A stretch of DNA of 60,000 nucleotides from Cryptomeria japonica (taxonomy: Eukaryota; Streptophyta; Pinopsida; Cupressales; Cupressaceae): contig NC_081406.1 of NCBI RefSeq assembly GCF_030272615.1, forward strand, positions 471,998,400 through 472,058,399, given 5' to 3'. The position numbers were made by a program, and so were the translations under genes. Below, one piece after another: positions 37,594 to 48,830 of the stretch. Each line of letters begins with the position of its first letter. Position 1 is the stretch's first letter. The notes beneath the pieces were generated by a model. It ran no database searches, had not been told where the DNA came from, and worked only from the letters and a program-made list of their open reading frames with translations.

Positions 37594-38449
37594 CACCCCT
37601 TGGTCAAAGGTGATGTGAAAATGCTGAAGTGACTTGTACATGGAAGTCCTTCATGAGGAGGGTCACATGTTGGTTTTGGGTAGATGTATAGTATTTTAAA
37701 TTTGAATAAATACTAATAGGGATTAGGCCTCATGTTAATTTGCTTAAAGGGGAGATTAGAAGATAGGTTTGTAGGAATCACTAAATTAGTCAAATTAATT
37801 ATGGATTAATTTATAGAGTTTGATTTATTGGAATAAATCAAACTTTACGATAAATGAAACATAGATAATTAATTAATAAATTATTTATATATGTGGAAGG
37901 GGATAATTAATTAAATGTAATTTAATTAATCTAAGGGTAATAAAGGGAAAATGTATAATTAATTAATTATGTGATTCAAGGTAATTAATTAAATATTAAT
38001 TTAATTAACTTTTTTATGTGTCTACATAAATGAACATATTTTTTTGCTCATTTGAAGGTTTATCCTCTTTTGAAGGTCTTAATTTTTTTTTTTGGCCAAA
38101 TAACAAAATTTTATTGTCCCTAAAAGTGTAACCCGTTATTGTGGGTTAACCTAGACCTAATCAAACCCCCAAGCATAGAATACTATCAATCTATGCAAGT
38201 AACCTTTAAGGATACACAAAAGCGAATAATATTGGCACTAAAAAAAGAGTTCAAAGTCAACTAGTTGAAGAGATCTCAATAGTCAAAATGCCATCATGAA
38301 TATCATACTCAATATGTTATTGCAAGAGCACAAGTGGATTTATAGAAGAAAAAGGATGTACACCAATTTAAGGAGAAAAGACCATGATTCAATGGTAGAA
38401 AAGTGTGTTATGATATGGGTTCATGGGAGATAGAGAGAGGAACAATAAT

Positions 38450-38715
38450 TACATGGGCTAGAAAGTTGTATTATGCAAGGCGATCCATGTAAAGTGGAAG
38501 AGTTAAAATAACAAGTTGTGTTATGCTAATTCCTCATCTTGGAAAATTGAGAAAGAGGAGTTGAAAGGTCTAGAAAGTTGTGTTATGCTAGTCAAAGTTC
38601 CCTAAGTAATTGAAAAAGGAAGGTTGAAAGGCCTACAAAATTATTTTATGCTATTCGACCTACCCAAAAGGAAGAGTTGAAAGGTCTAGCAAGTTGTGTT
38701 ATGCTAGTTAACTCA
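38450..38715. repeat. Degenerate tandem repeat, about 50-63 bp unit
   Basis: Five copies of AAGTTGTGTTATGCTA with a GAGTTGAAAGGTCTA lead-in, at about 38465, 38515, 38577, 38640 and 38693. Confidence 0.7.
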
Positions 38716-39700
38716 TCCAAAAAAAAAATGATGCAAAGGGTAACCAAACAAAGCATTGTCTATAAGGAAATCCACAAAATCTATTTTTAAAATGGATAAC
38801 CAAGAAAAGAATTGTATACAAGGGAATCCACAGTATGACTTTGAACATAAGCTATAAGGAGACGACATATATGCCTCACCCCCACCCCCAAGATGTAAAC
38901 ATAGCCCTATGTTTATATCTTAAGATTGAAATAGTAAGGAATACAAATACACATCTTTATCACCGAGGAGATATCCTTTAAGCAACAATGTTCATGCAAT
39001 CCAAGATAAAGAGGCATAACTCTTATGGGCAAGGAAGAGATAGTTGGAAAAGAGATATCTTGTAAATAATGTAAAGAGATCCTTTTGAAGGATGTTTGAC
39101 AAAGGAGGAAGAGATATTTGCATTACGATATCTAGCTCCAAAAATATATTTTTAATAAAGATAACATTTTTTAAAAGGGGAAGGAGAATAGGAATACACA
39201 CCTTCCCTATAGCTTGGAAAAGGTGGATTCCTAGTGAGGGATTGCACACTTTCCATCACTAAGAAGAGATTATTCATAAAAGACATATAGTTTGAAACAA
39301 ATAATAGGTACAAACCAAGGGACACAAATGTACTCGCTTGGAGGATAATTCTATTCAAGAAAGGACATCTCTAAGTTATAAATGTATACAGTGAAAAATG
39401 ATGATGATAAACTATTCAAAAACCATAAAAGATCCAACCATAACAAACCCTATTTCTACAAATAAATAATTCACCATACACCAATGAAGACAACAAATAA
39501 GATAATAATACCATTCACATGCCAAGTAGGGTTTGATCTCCATTGTTTCCTATCTCCATTGATCTTTCTTGATATATTTGCTCTCAAATTTTGTATATGC
39601 ACAAGAGCTCAACAAAGAACGGATTGTGGTTGTGAAGTTGCTAGATTGCTTGAAGGTTAGATCACATATGTCACTAGGGTTGTGAAAGGATAAGGGTATC

Positions 39701-39710
39701 TCTTATATAG
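39701..39710 (-). promoter_or_regulatory. TATA-like box in Tat2 LTR
   Basis: CTATATAAGA on the minus strand, about 350 bases from the LTR start, in line with a U3 promoter. Confidence 0.5.
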
Positions 39711-40060
39711 AGAACACCTTAGAAAATGGAGGGATAAGATTAAGAGGTGAAATGATAAATGGTCGGCTAGGATTAAAGGGTAGGTAGGGAACATAATTAA
39801 ATATAAAGGGGGTAGGTAGAGGATAATTAAGAGATAAATGACATGTGTCATGAGGAGAAAAAAAATAATTAATTAATTAAATAAATAAAGATCTATTTAA
39901 TTAATAGAGGAAGTAGGACCAATTAAATATTTATTTAATTTAGGGAAATGATAATTTAAATAAATAAAAATCTATTTAATTAATAGAAGGCTTAGGATAA
40001 AATAATTAAATAAATAAAAATATTTATTAAATTAAGACAAGGCAATTTTAGGTATCTACA

Positions 40061-40075
40061 TTTTGCCCCTCTTTG
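40061..40075 (-). other. Tat2 polypurine tract
   Basis: On the minus strand AAAGAGGGGCAAAA directly precedes TGTAGATACC, closely matching the Tat1 tract. Confidence 0.8.
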
Positions 40076-40317
40076 AGACAATGCAGCTTGTCGTGCTGGA
40101 TCAAAGAAGATGAACTAATACAAGGTTGCCCCAAGATGAGAATGATATGTCCCCTCGGGAGATTGGATGAAATTTTGAAAAAGATTGTAGACAATCTCTC
40201 GATAAGCAAGAAAGGCTAGAAAGGGAGAAGGATAGAGTGACTCGGTCACGCATTTGAAAAATTGACTAAAAAAGGATCAACGAGAAGTGGGAGACTGACA
40301 TGATGGACTAGGGTTTC

Positions 40318-40339
40318 ATGGCCTATATATACAGGCCAT
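40318..40339 (+). promoter_or_regulatory. TATA box inside a hairpin, candidate promoter of the PMD ORF
   Basis: Arms ATGGCCT and AGGCCAT (7 bp, perfect) enclose ATATATAC, giving a CTATATATA box. It lies 258 bp past the Tat2 PPT and points toward the PMD gene. A short frame starting MEERVHRFDHLRWFERLEDM follows at 40437 and ends after 22 codons in TAG. Promoter activity is inference. Confidence 0.5.
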
Positions 40340-40499
40340 AGGGAAAAAAATCCTCATTTGCATCGACAACACTCAAGAGATCAGAGTAGAGCAGAGTAAT
40401 TGGAGAGCTTAGAGTGCAGTCAATAGTCTAGGAGAGATGGAAGAGAGAGTACATCGATTTGATCATCTCCGATGGTTTGAGCGGCTAGAGGACATGGTG

Positions 40500-42130
40500 A
40501 TGTAGAGGGTTTGGTGTTAATGAGCAATTTCCTTGGCTTCTTCTATGGGTTAACACTTGGCACCATCCAATGGTCCAATATCTCCAACCTTCCAAAGGTT
40601 CCTAATATTATCCTTGATCCTTCCCAAGTATCAATCCACTTAGGACAACTTGGTTTCACAAGGAGACTCCTACTCCTATATTCTCAACCCCTAAACCCAG
40701 ACACCTCACAACCCCAAGCCCCTTGCCAACATGACCTTTTGATCAAATGGTGGAATATTTCATGTGTGGGTGTTTGAACATGTTTGACAAGGTATTTGCA
40801 TTGACTTAGATCTCTTTGGTCCGTGCTTACAAGCCTTTTGTGCCTTTTGTTCTTAGTGACCTAGGAAATAGAGCTACAAGCAATTAGGCCTCTATTTGGA
40901 CTTTTCCCCCTCTATCTACCAAACTCTCTGAACAACCCCTTGAACAAATTTTATATTCATATACCCTTTTTGACCCTCTAAAGGATTTCAAAATTTTGCA
41001 TCTAGGTTTTGAGTGCAAGTGTTCAAACCCTACTATGCCTATTTTAGCCTAGTTAGCCGGTATAGGGGTTTTAGGTCTCAAAACCTTCACCAGGCAAATG
41101 GGAATGAAGTTAGGGCTTTTGTAGAGGGTCTGAATATGTCCAAGGGTCCCCTCCATGCAATTTTTGACCATCTCTTTATCCACTGCTCCAAGGATACAAT
41201 CAATCCTTCGCTGCACAGACTTGCCACATGGGTAATGTCAAGTCTAGGGCATCACTCCAAAAGTGCAAGGTGAGATCTTTTACGTCCCAAACCAAAAAAA
41301 TCATCTAGTATAAAATTTATTCCAAAATTACCTAGGGTTTCAGACCATTCCCATTGAGGAATGTTGAATGGTGGCTCCCTTTGCATCCAAACCCTGATTT
41401 TTGGGGTTTCTACTAGGCAACGAGAAAGAAAATTCAGTTACTCCTCAACCACAGAACTTCAAGACCTCAAACCTACATCAAATGAAAGGTGAATCTCTTC
41501 TACAACCGATTCAAGGCATTAGCTCTTCCAGAAGTCCATACAAATCTGTACCAAAGCCAAGAACACAAGAAAATGCAGTAAAAATGATAGTTTCACAATT
41601 GTAGGAAGCATAAATTTCATTCAAAGTCTCCATATAACCTTTGGGAATCATTCCTCAGGATTAAATAAGGCCAAGGAATCCTTCCAACTAGCCGTTGGGC
41701 AACCACAACTCAATTTTTTGCAAAATTGCCTATGACAACATAACAACTTTTGACAAATTATTACATCACACACTTGCCTTCATACCAAAGTTTACAAAGT
41801 GGACACACAACATCTCTAAGACCCCTAGACACCAAAAACATAACTAAAATGGCCATACAAGGATTTTTGACCAAGTACACACCTTCGAGCCTTAGGGCTT
41901 ATTACATAACATTGGTAGCATTACCACATCCATTTAGGATCTACACAAGAAACCTTCAAGGCAACACATTGTGTTGCATTCAAACACATGTTGAAAAGAT
42001 GCTAGCACACCTTTGAGTGCCCTTGCACCACATGGGTGAGATAGTAAGTACGTCAACCTTTCTCAGTACTTGTACACTAATGACACATTTAATTCACCTT
42101 ATTTGCTAGGAAAACAAAAATATGGAATCG
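40500..42130. other. Unassigned block between candidate promoter and PMD
   Basis: About 1.6 kb that is richer in C on the plus strand than its neighbours. Open frames (40511-40777, 41013-41273, 41401-41604 and 41750-42016) are short and match no family I know. It could be an intron, a decayed 5' part of the PMD ORF, or another insertion. I see no terminal repeats. Confidence 0.4.
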
Positions 42131-42880
42131 GTAAAAAGATTCCGAACGTGTCTAGGTTATATTAGAGCGTGTTTGTGGTGTGCAAGCACATTTGCGTCAG
42201 TTATGCACACGTCTATGTATCCAGTTGCATATATGGGTCATATGTATGCATCTATGTCTTAAAGGCATGTCTAGGTTTTAAGAGATAGTGTATGTGTAGT
42301 AGGGGCACATTTATGTGAAGCTGTATTGTGTCTATGCTGAGAAAGCACGTTTAGGTAATAAAGGTGCGTATAGGTAGGATAAAATCATGTTTAAATTTCT
42401 AAAAGACATCTATGTGCAATCAAATCGTGTTTATGTCTTAAAAGACTAAAATTGACAGTTCTATGATGAACATATGTTGTCAATTTGATAAGATGCTAAG
42501 AGGACTCACTCAACAGGTTCCCTAGGAAAGACAAACCGAAAGCTAGGCTAAAATCGACAACCATGTGATAAATAACTATTGCCAATTGGATAAACTGTTG
42601 AGAGGACTCACTCAACAGGTGCCCTAAAGGAAGTAGGTTTGCTAAGTTGAATATAGGATAAACCATTGAATTGATAAAATATGGTAATTTCTCTAGCAAG
42701 ATATGATCAAGTGCAATGTGATAAACATGTACACTAGAATGCAACACCATGTGATAGACATAAGCACTAGGATAGAGCCTGATGAGCAACACCATGTGAT
42801 AAACATAGATACTTCTAGAATAGGATAGTATAAGTAGCACTATATGATAGACATGAGTACTACTAGGATTAACACGATTG
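42130..42880. repeat. Degenerate repeat zones upstream of PMD
   Basis: 42150-42440 holds loose repeats of a GTGTCTAGGTT/CATGTTTA type. A direct repeat GAGAGGACTCACTCAACAGG occurs near 42489-42520 and near 42600-42622. From 42710 to 42870 the motif CACCATGTGATAAACAT recurs about four times. Confidence 0.6.
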
Positions 42881-42944
42881 GTTTGATTGGATGTAGGAGT
42901 ATCTCCCTCAGATCGAGTCCTGATAGAGATTTTTGATGACTTAA

Positions 42945-44005
42945 AGATTGTGGACAGACCTAACTGCCAAGGATCATGCAATGATCAAGGCTATGGGTTT
43001 ATGACACATCATGTATATGCTTGAGATTTGGAAAAACACAAGACTATTGACTGCTTTTGCAGAGAGATGGCACTCTAAGAGATGCACATTTCGTTTGTTG
43101 AATGGTGAGATGTCAGTCAGTTTGGAGGATGTTTACCAGGTATTGAGGATACCCATATATGGAGAGCTGGTCATGTATGACAGGGAAGGAGATGCAGATG
43201 CATTACGATGAGTATTTAGGGACCCATATCTAGAACTTAGGAGTGGACACTTGAGTTGGGATGTTACATACACTAGCAAACAAACCCTAACTGTAGTGGT
43301 GGAGGGGTGATCAACGGGTTCCCATGTCTCAAAAAAGCTATTCACGGACTTGCGATAGGGTGGGGTAGAGCTTTGGAGATCCTATTGACAGAGAGGACCA
43401 AATTTGCATGAGAACCATGCATTTTAGCACACTTGTTCCATGAGCTCCATCAGATTGTGTACCTTGGTGGTTGTGGTTTGGGATGCGGGGTTACACTTCT
43501 ATAGGTTTGGGACTATGAGCACATAGTAGTGACGTGGCTGATTCATTTCTAATTTAAAGCTTGTGGGCAAGACAATGTACATATGTCTAGCATGATCACT
43601 TCCCACCCACAAATTGGGAAGCTAGAGTACTCGCGATGATTATTTGATGATGTAGATAGTGTTACATGGAGGCCATATCTAGATTGCGAGGCTTGGGATG
43701 AGGATGGAAAAAGTTACCATTTTGTTTCCATAACTAGTATTTCATTCATTGGACTACCTACATTTTGGATAGGCACTTGATTGACAGAGTTACCAGATTG
43801 TTCAACAAAGTAGAATAGATGCCACAGGGATCAAGAGAGTTTGCATGCACAATGAGAGAGAAGGTCCATTGGGGATTGATTTTGTCTTATGATGTGGCTC
43901 TCACATAGTTTTAGGATATGGTTCTGATGCCATGGGATATGTTGCTTGATATGGCTGATGCAGGTATGATAGATGAGTATGCAACTTATTTTGCAACACA
44001 TCCAT
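42945..44005 (+). pseudogene. Plant mobile domain (PMD) pseudogene, main part
   Basis: The translation matches the aminotransferase-like plant mobile domain in order. Landmarks are DHAMIKAMGL, then FAERWHSKRCTFRLLNGEMS then LEDVYQVLRIPIYG (43011-43180), then in another frame GWGRALEILLTERTKF, ILAHLFHELHQIVYLGGCG and VTLL.VWDYEHIVVTW (about 43355-43545), then WRPYLDC near 43668, and finally RHLIDRVTRLFNKVE, GSREF, REKVHWGLILSYDVAL and ADAGMIDEYATYFATHP up to 44005. At least two frame changes and several stops (many TAG) disable it. PMD proteins occur both as plant nuclear genes (MAIL1/MAIN type) and inside transposons. Its place beside a Tat 3' LTR, in opposite orientation, suggests a transposon accessory ORF. 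The gene continues at 45486, past a solo LTR. Confidence 0.8.
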
Positions 44006-45480
44006 TGTTGGCATAACTAATGAAGATAATGATGGAGAGATTGTTGGCATATGGAGATGTTGATGAGATGAGAAGATGACTGGTAAAGTTATTGTTGGGA
44101 TAACTTGTAAAGTTGATGGAGATTGTTGGCTAGATTATGATGATATAGTTGTAAGTTGTTTAATGACTTTATTTGTGTTGTCATTAATGACAACCATGTT
44201 TTATTAGTCATCTAAGTCATCTAGGCCTACCGGTATAGCCTAACCAGTAGAGGAATGTGTTAGACAAAAACACTGCTAAGTTGTTATAAACCGGTAAACA
44301 GGAACAAAGCGATGATCAAGTAATCGGTATGAACAATTGGTGAAGAGTTAGGTGTTTTGGTTTAGAATATATATTTATTACATTAGCACGAGTGAGTAAT
44401 TGAGACCGCTTCAACAGTTTCGGTGTATTGAGTGATTTATGATTAACTGTCATGAACTCCCTAAAGAAGAATGTATACCAGTAACAAATCTTTAACCGGT
44501 AATGATTTATGGTTTGGCGATGGATCTTATCATGGTCATAACTTAGTTATGACATGTTAGAAACCATGTGTAATGATAAGATGGTGTTTGAGCATGTACA
44601 AGGATTGGATTTATTGGGAAACAAAAAGGTGCTTAGTATAATGTGACAAGGGTTTGATTGCTTATCAAATTGATGTGCACTGATGTGTGGTGATCATTCA
44701 ATAGTGGAAATTGTCTTGAATTTTGTTGTAATGATCTAAAATGTAAATTCATTGTATTTTAAATGTAGTTAGGGTTATTTTGCTGACCTAATTGAAAAAT
44801 ATATTTAGGGAAAGTTGGAGAAGAGATTGTGTGTCAGTAGTTTGAGGAGAAGGTGTTGTCAAACAAGATTGAAGTGTCTCCGCGTGTGTAATAGAGTTGA
44901 GCTGAAAAGGATCTGTACTAGAAAGCAAGAAAGTGACGTGATCAGATCATTTTCCTTGTTGTTCCCTAATAGTTACAGCAATTTGAAATCCCTTAACTGG
45001 GTAGATCCTAACAGGTCTTATATTGTAAATCCCTTCACCGGGTGGCTCATTGACTTGAGTTTAAAATCCTGTAACAAGGTTACTCCTAAAAGGGATAAGG
45101 TAAAATCCCTTAACCAGATGACACCTAACAGGTTCTAATCTTAACCGGGCATATTGTAAGCTCCTAACTAGGCTAGGCCTTTAACCGGGCGCATTTCGAA
45201 AAAGTGCAAATATTTTGTGGGTGCTAATTCCCACCGTGGTTTTTCCCAGTTGGGTTTCCACGTGAAAAATATGTGTGTTCATATGGTGATTGCTTTATTG
45301 ATTTGTGCATTTGATATCTTTACATTTTTTGCACAATGATAAACATTTGAGTGAATGGTTTGGTAAATCTGCGAACTGGATTGTTTGAGTAGTTACTAGT
45401 ACATTTTTTTAAAGTATTGCAGAATTATTTAACTACTGATTCAACCCCCTCTCAGTAGTAACTGGATCCTCATAATAACA
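44006..45480 (+). mobile_element. Copia-type solo LTR
   Basis: It starts TGTTGGCATAAC at 44006 and ends AATAACA at 45480, flanked by TCCAT on both sides (44001-44005 and 45481-45485). There is no internal region. It holds ACCGGTA and CCTAACAGG motifs and the TGGTTTTTCCC...TTTCCACGT module (45231-45265), like the copia D LTR. It arose by recombination between the two LTRs of a full copy. It splits the PMD gene, and the PMD frame resumes right after it. Confidence 0.88.
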
Positions 45481-45485
45481 TCCAT

Positions 45486-46180
45486 TTCCATGATTGATAG
45501 GCCTAGGTGAGCTAGTGCTAGAATTGGATGAGGATTATGATGAAGAAGATGATGATGATGATGAGGATGGGGGCGGATGGCAAAGGAAACAAAGGAGAGG
45601 AGGGGCGAGGAGTGTTGTTAGGGGCTGAGGTAGAGGAGGTGGGGATGGAGGACCAAGTGAGAGGGGATAGGATAGACTATCAAGGCCATCGAGAGGTAGA
45701 GACAAACAACCACTATAGGTTTCTTTGTGGGTATAGGTACTGGGTTGATGGGGATAGATTGGATAGGGAAAAGACATACCCATGTAGGATTCCCTAGAGC
45801 AAACTAGGAAGGAGGAGGGAGGAAGGAGGAGTAGGAGGGGATGAGGAGGAGAATAAGCTACTCATGCTACAAGATCTCACACATGGATAGGTTGATGAGA
45901 TTGACAATCTCAAGAGAGAGTATAATTGGGGAGATAGATCCAAGAGGTGTAGGATGAGAGAGACTAGGCCATCCAACGGTATACAGTTGCGGAGGAGGCT
46001 CTTAGGATAGCTCGGGCTAGCCTAAGAGGTGACACATCTTCTGGCTTTGCCTATTGCATCTGAGTAGGGAGGAGATAAGAGTATTGGAGGAACCTATACA
46101 TGGAAATAGTTCCTCCTCATCTCTAAGCAGGTAGCTATAGACAAGCCTCTCGATCCACTAGCATGGGATATGAGAGATAG
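45486..46180 (+). pseudogene. PMD pseudogene, C-terminal tail
   Basis: This continues the frame that ends ...YATYFATHP at 44005. After one TGA it reads an acidic run (DEDYDEEDDDDDEDGGG, 45530-45580) and then a Gly/Arg-rich stretch with stops. Such low-complexity tails are common in PMD proteins. The end is not clear; 46180-46534 looks like 3' untranslated sequence. Confidence 0.55.
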
Positions 46181-46534
46181 AGAGAATCTAGTAATGGGGT
46201 TATGGGTCCTCCTCCACCACCACCACTAGGGTCCATAGGTGGGGGTAGGCAAGATGATCTAGAAGCTTGGCCTTCGAGTGCTCAAATATTTTTGAGGCCA
46301 ATTGGCTCCAAGGGAGGGTCTTTATCATAGCTCTCTCAGATCTAATTTTTGAATCAATTTTGTATATGATGATGTAGACACCTTTGAGTGATTTTATAGC
46401 CATATGTGTTTTTGACATCATTGTATCATGACACACATATTTTTGATATACATATGAGATTACCTATTCCTTACAGCAGTTATATATATGTGTTCTTATG
46501 TGATGCATTTTACTTTATGATGTTTCAATATGCT
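46181..46534. other. Sequence between PMD tail and copia C
   Basis: No gene seen. The last 100 bases are AT-rich with TATG(T/A)GATGCA-like pieces that continue at 53594, on the other side of copia C. Confidence 0.4.
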
Positions 46535-46539
46535 TTATG

Positions 46540-47758
46540 TGTTGGCCATTTGGTGGAATTGATTATGTGTTGAATTGATGTTTTGTCATTGATGTTAGCA
46601 CTAGTTGTTTGGATGCTTTACTGACACCCCTCTGGTCCTGGTAGGTTGAGTACTTTCTGGTTGATTTTGATCCAACATGATTTGGTATGCTCTGGTATAG
46701 TTTGGTGATGGAATTGGTTGTTCATGATACTCATGCTCATATTTGGTCAATTGGTTTTGGTCTGGTGATTAGATGCTATCCTGTTTGCTTAGAAGATTAG
46801 TTTCTGGTTCCGGCGAGGGTTTCACTAGCAAAGCTTTTGATGAAGATCTTTGATAAATTGCATAAGTGGTGTTGGTGCGTCTTTTGGTCAAGTTTCTGGA
46901 TGTTGTTGGTGATCATGTTCGAGACTTGGCGGATGGAGATCATTGTTGTAGCGTATGGACCTATACTAGGTCCCGATTGATCTAGGTTATGGACATAATT
47001 TAATGTAACGTGTGGATTGGGCCTCTTGATGTATTTCTAGGATGTCTTATGTGTTGGATATGATTTTTTTGGTCTTAGGACAACATGGTTTGTAATTATG
47101 TAATTGGTTTATTATTTGATGGCCGACCTAATTGTTTATGGTCAAGGATTTGTATATATAGATGTAAGATCTCATTGTAGATCATCATTGTTATGGTTAG
47201 AGGTCATGGTCAAGGAATGTAATGTGTGAATAATGTAATATCATTCAGGCAGAGGAGTTGGTCGATCATTGGAGATTGAATTGGGTGTATGTAAGAGGAT
47301 TTAGTCCTCTGGTATTGAGCTTAATCAAAATTGTACTCAAGCATAGGCGATGCTATCTTTTGCAGTTCAACACTTCTCCAGATTGTAGTATGGATTTCTA
47401 TGTAATCAGTGAGGCTCCTTTTGTGACGAGAAGTGCACTCTAGGTTGTTGGCCTTCCTGCAAGTGCAGGCCCCTCATTTTTAATTCACATACTTATTGCA
47501 GAAGTATTATCTAACTGTGGGTAGGCTTCCCACCGTGGTTTTTCCCTTTACCGGGTTTTCCAAGTACAAATCTTGGTGTTATGTGGATGGTATTTATTCT
47601 ATGATTATTGTTTATGCTTAATTGTTTTAACTGCTATTCCGATATTAATGTTTTGGGTTCTAGTATTAAATTTTAAATTTCTAATGGTTCCGGTAATCCG
47701 TGACAACTAACTCACCCCCTCCTCTCAGTTGCCTTCCGATTATTTGAACTATCTAACA
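46540..47758 (+). repeat. Copia C 5' LTR
   Basis: 1219 bp with TATA-like TGTATATATA (47151-47160), the GATCT/AGATC hairpin (47168-47183) and the TGGTTTTTCCC module (47529-47570). Confidence 0.95.
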
Positions 47759-47760
47759 AT

Positions 47761-47772
47761 TGATATCAGAGC
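47761..47772 (+). other. Copia C primer binding site
   Basis: TGATATCAGAGC, one change from the initiator-Met complement, two bases past the 5' LTR. Confidence 0.9.
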
Positions 47773-47816
47773 TTTGGTCCTCTCTGCAAAAAGCTTAACT
47801 GCTTGAGGAAGATCCT

Positions 47817-48830
47817 ATGGCGACTAACAGTTCAAGATCATCCAGTTCTTCTGGAGCTATCTTTAAGAGGGATATTTTGAGGCTTGATGGAAAAAATTAC
47901 ACAATATGGAAGATTCAGATGGAGACTCATCTACAATGTCTTGGCAACGAGATTTGGGAGATCACACAGAATGGTGTCACACCTTATAATCCAGGATCTA
48001 ACAATCCTCCTTCGAGAAACCTGGACAAGGAGCTTGAGAATGATTGTAGAGCAAGAGAAGCCCTCTTGTGTGCACTTTCTGATCATCAAATAATGAGATT
48101 AACCAATAAATCATCTGGAAAGGCTATATGGAATAAGTTGGAGACTCTTAATGAAGGTGACCCTACAGTGAAGATTGCTAAACTTGATGGTTATCAGGTG
48201 AGATATGAAAACCTGAAGATGGAAGAAGATGAAAGGATTACTACATTCATGGAAAGGGTAAATGATATTGTTATGGGAATTCAATGTTGTGGTGGAAATC
48301 TGAGCGAAGATGAAATTCTTTCTAAAGTCCTGAGAGCCCTACCACCAACTTACAAAATGAAGGCTACTATTATTAATGAGTTGAGAACAATGGCTAATAC
48401 ATCTGTCAACAGAGATACTTTGGTTGGGAAACTATCTACTTTTGAGCTTGAAGAATTTGGACCTTCTATAGCTGTGAAGACTAAACCTACTTTTCATGCA
48501 TCTACATCTACAACAGGTAAGAAAGAGTGGAAAGATTTGTATGCAAAGGAATTGGAAGATACGAAGAGAGAAGATGATGAGTTTGAGCAACTGGAAGCAC
48601 TATTTGCTAGAAGAGTATCTAAAGGACCGGTAGGTAGTAAGTATGAAGGAAAAGCACCTTTTTAAATGTTTTGCATGTAATAAGATTGGTCATTTTGCAT
48701 CTAGATGTCTTGAAAGGAATTCAAGATTTGAAGAAAGAGTTAGAAGATCATTTAAGCCTAACCTTGGATATCAGAATAAGTATAAGTACAGGAAAAACAA
48801 AGACAAATCATGCTACGTAGTGGTTGAGGA
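47817..48830 (+). pseudogene. Copia C gag
   Basis: It starts MATNSSRSSSSSGAIFKRDI at 47817 and is open for 282 codons, the best preserved gag in the window. Core motifs are LRLDGKNYTIWKIQMETHL and RALPPTYKMKATIINELRTM. An extra T in a T run near 48660 shifts the frame just before the intact CCHC knuckle CFACNKIGHFASRC (48665-48708), so the knuckle is out of frame with the core. Confidence 0.92.

Larger units (their letters stand above)
1541..38026 (-). mobile_element. Tat1: Ty3/gypsy Tat-lineage LTR retrotransposon, split by three nested insertions
   Basis: The two LTR copies are 1541-2181 joined to 15651-16177 (about 1.17 kb) and 36909-38026 (1118 bp). The flanks CAAAT (1536-1540) and TAAAT (38027-38031) look like a 5-bp target duplication with one change. 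On the minus strand the element has a PBS next to the right LTR, then protease remnant, G-patch-like segment, RT, RNase H, a second RNase H, integrase, and a PPT next to the left LTR. The second RNase H and the order of domains place it in the Tat group. It is interrupted by 2182-15645, 20105-26619 and 28071-35113. No gag is recognisable, and the coding frames hold many stops and shifts, so it is defective. The outer left LTR end reads TA rather than TG. Confidence 0.88.
36909..38026 (-). repeat. Tat1 5' LTR
   Basis: 1118 bp from TGTATTACCAC to TGTGTCTACA. It is uninterrupted and preserves the state before the Tekay-like insertion, with a single TAGGG at 37551-37555. Confidence 0.9.
38032..40060 (-). 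repeat. Probable 3' LTR of a second Tat-like element (Tat2), left boundary unknown
   Basis: The right edge is clear: ...GGTATCTACA at 40060 followed by a purine tract on the minus strand, the same arrangement as in Tat1. The AT-rich end resembles the Tat1 LTR end. A minus-strand TATA-like box lies at 39701-39710. The left edge is not defined; it may lie beyond Tat1, in 1-1540. No gene is visible in this stretch. Confidence 0.6.

Noticed and set aside
42710-42870. CRISPR-like array
   Set aside because: Repeats are degenerate and unevenly spaced, and the whole window is plant retrotransposon DNA.
44124-45480. Solo LTR starting at 44124, 44093 or 44042
   Set aside because: These TGTTGG starts lack matching flanks; only 44006 gives TCCAT on both sides.
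45528-45797. Separate gene for an acidic protein
   Set aside because: The in-frame context shows it is the tail of the PMD pseudogene resumed after the solo LTR; the offset open frame is a by-product of GATGATGAT repeats.
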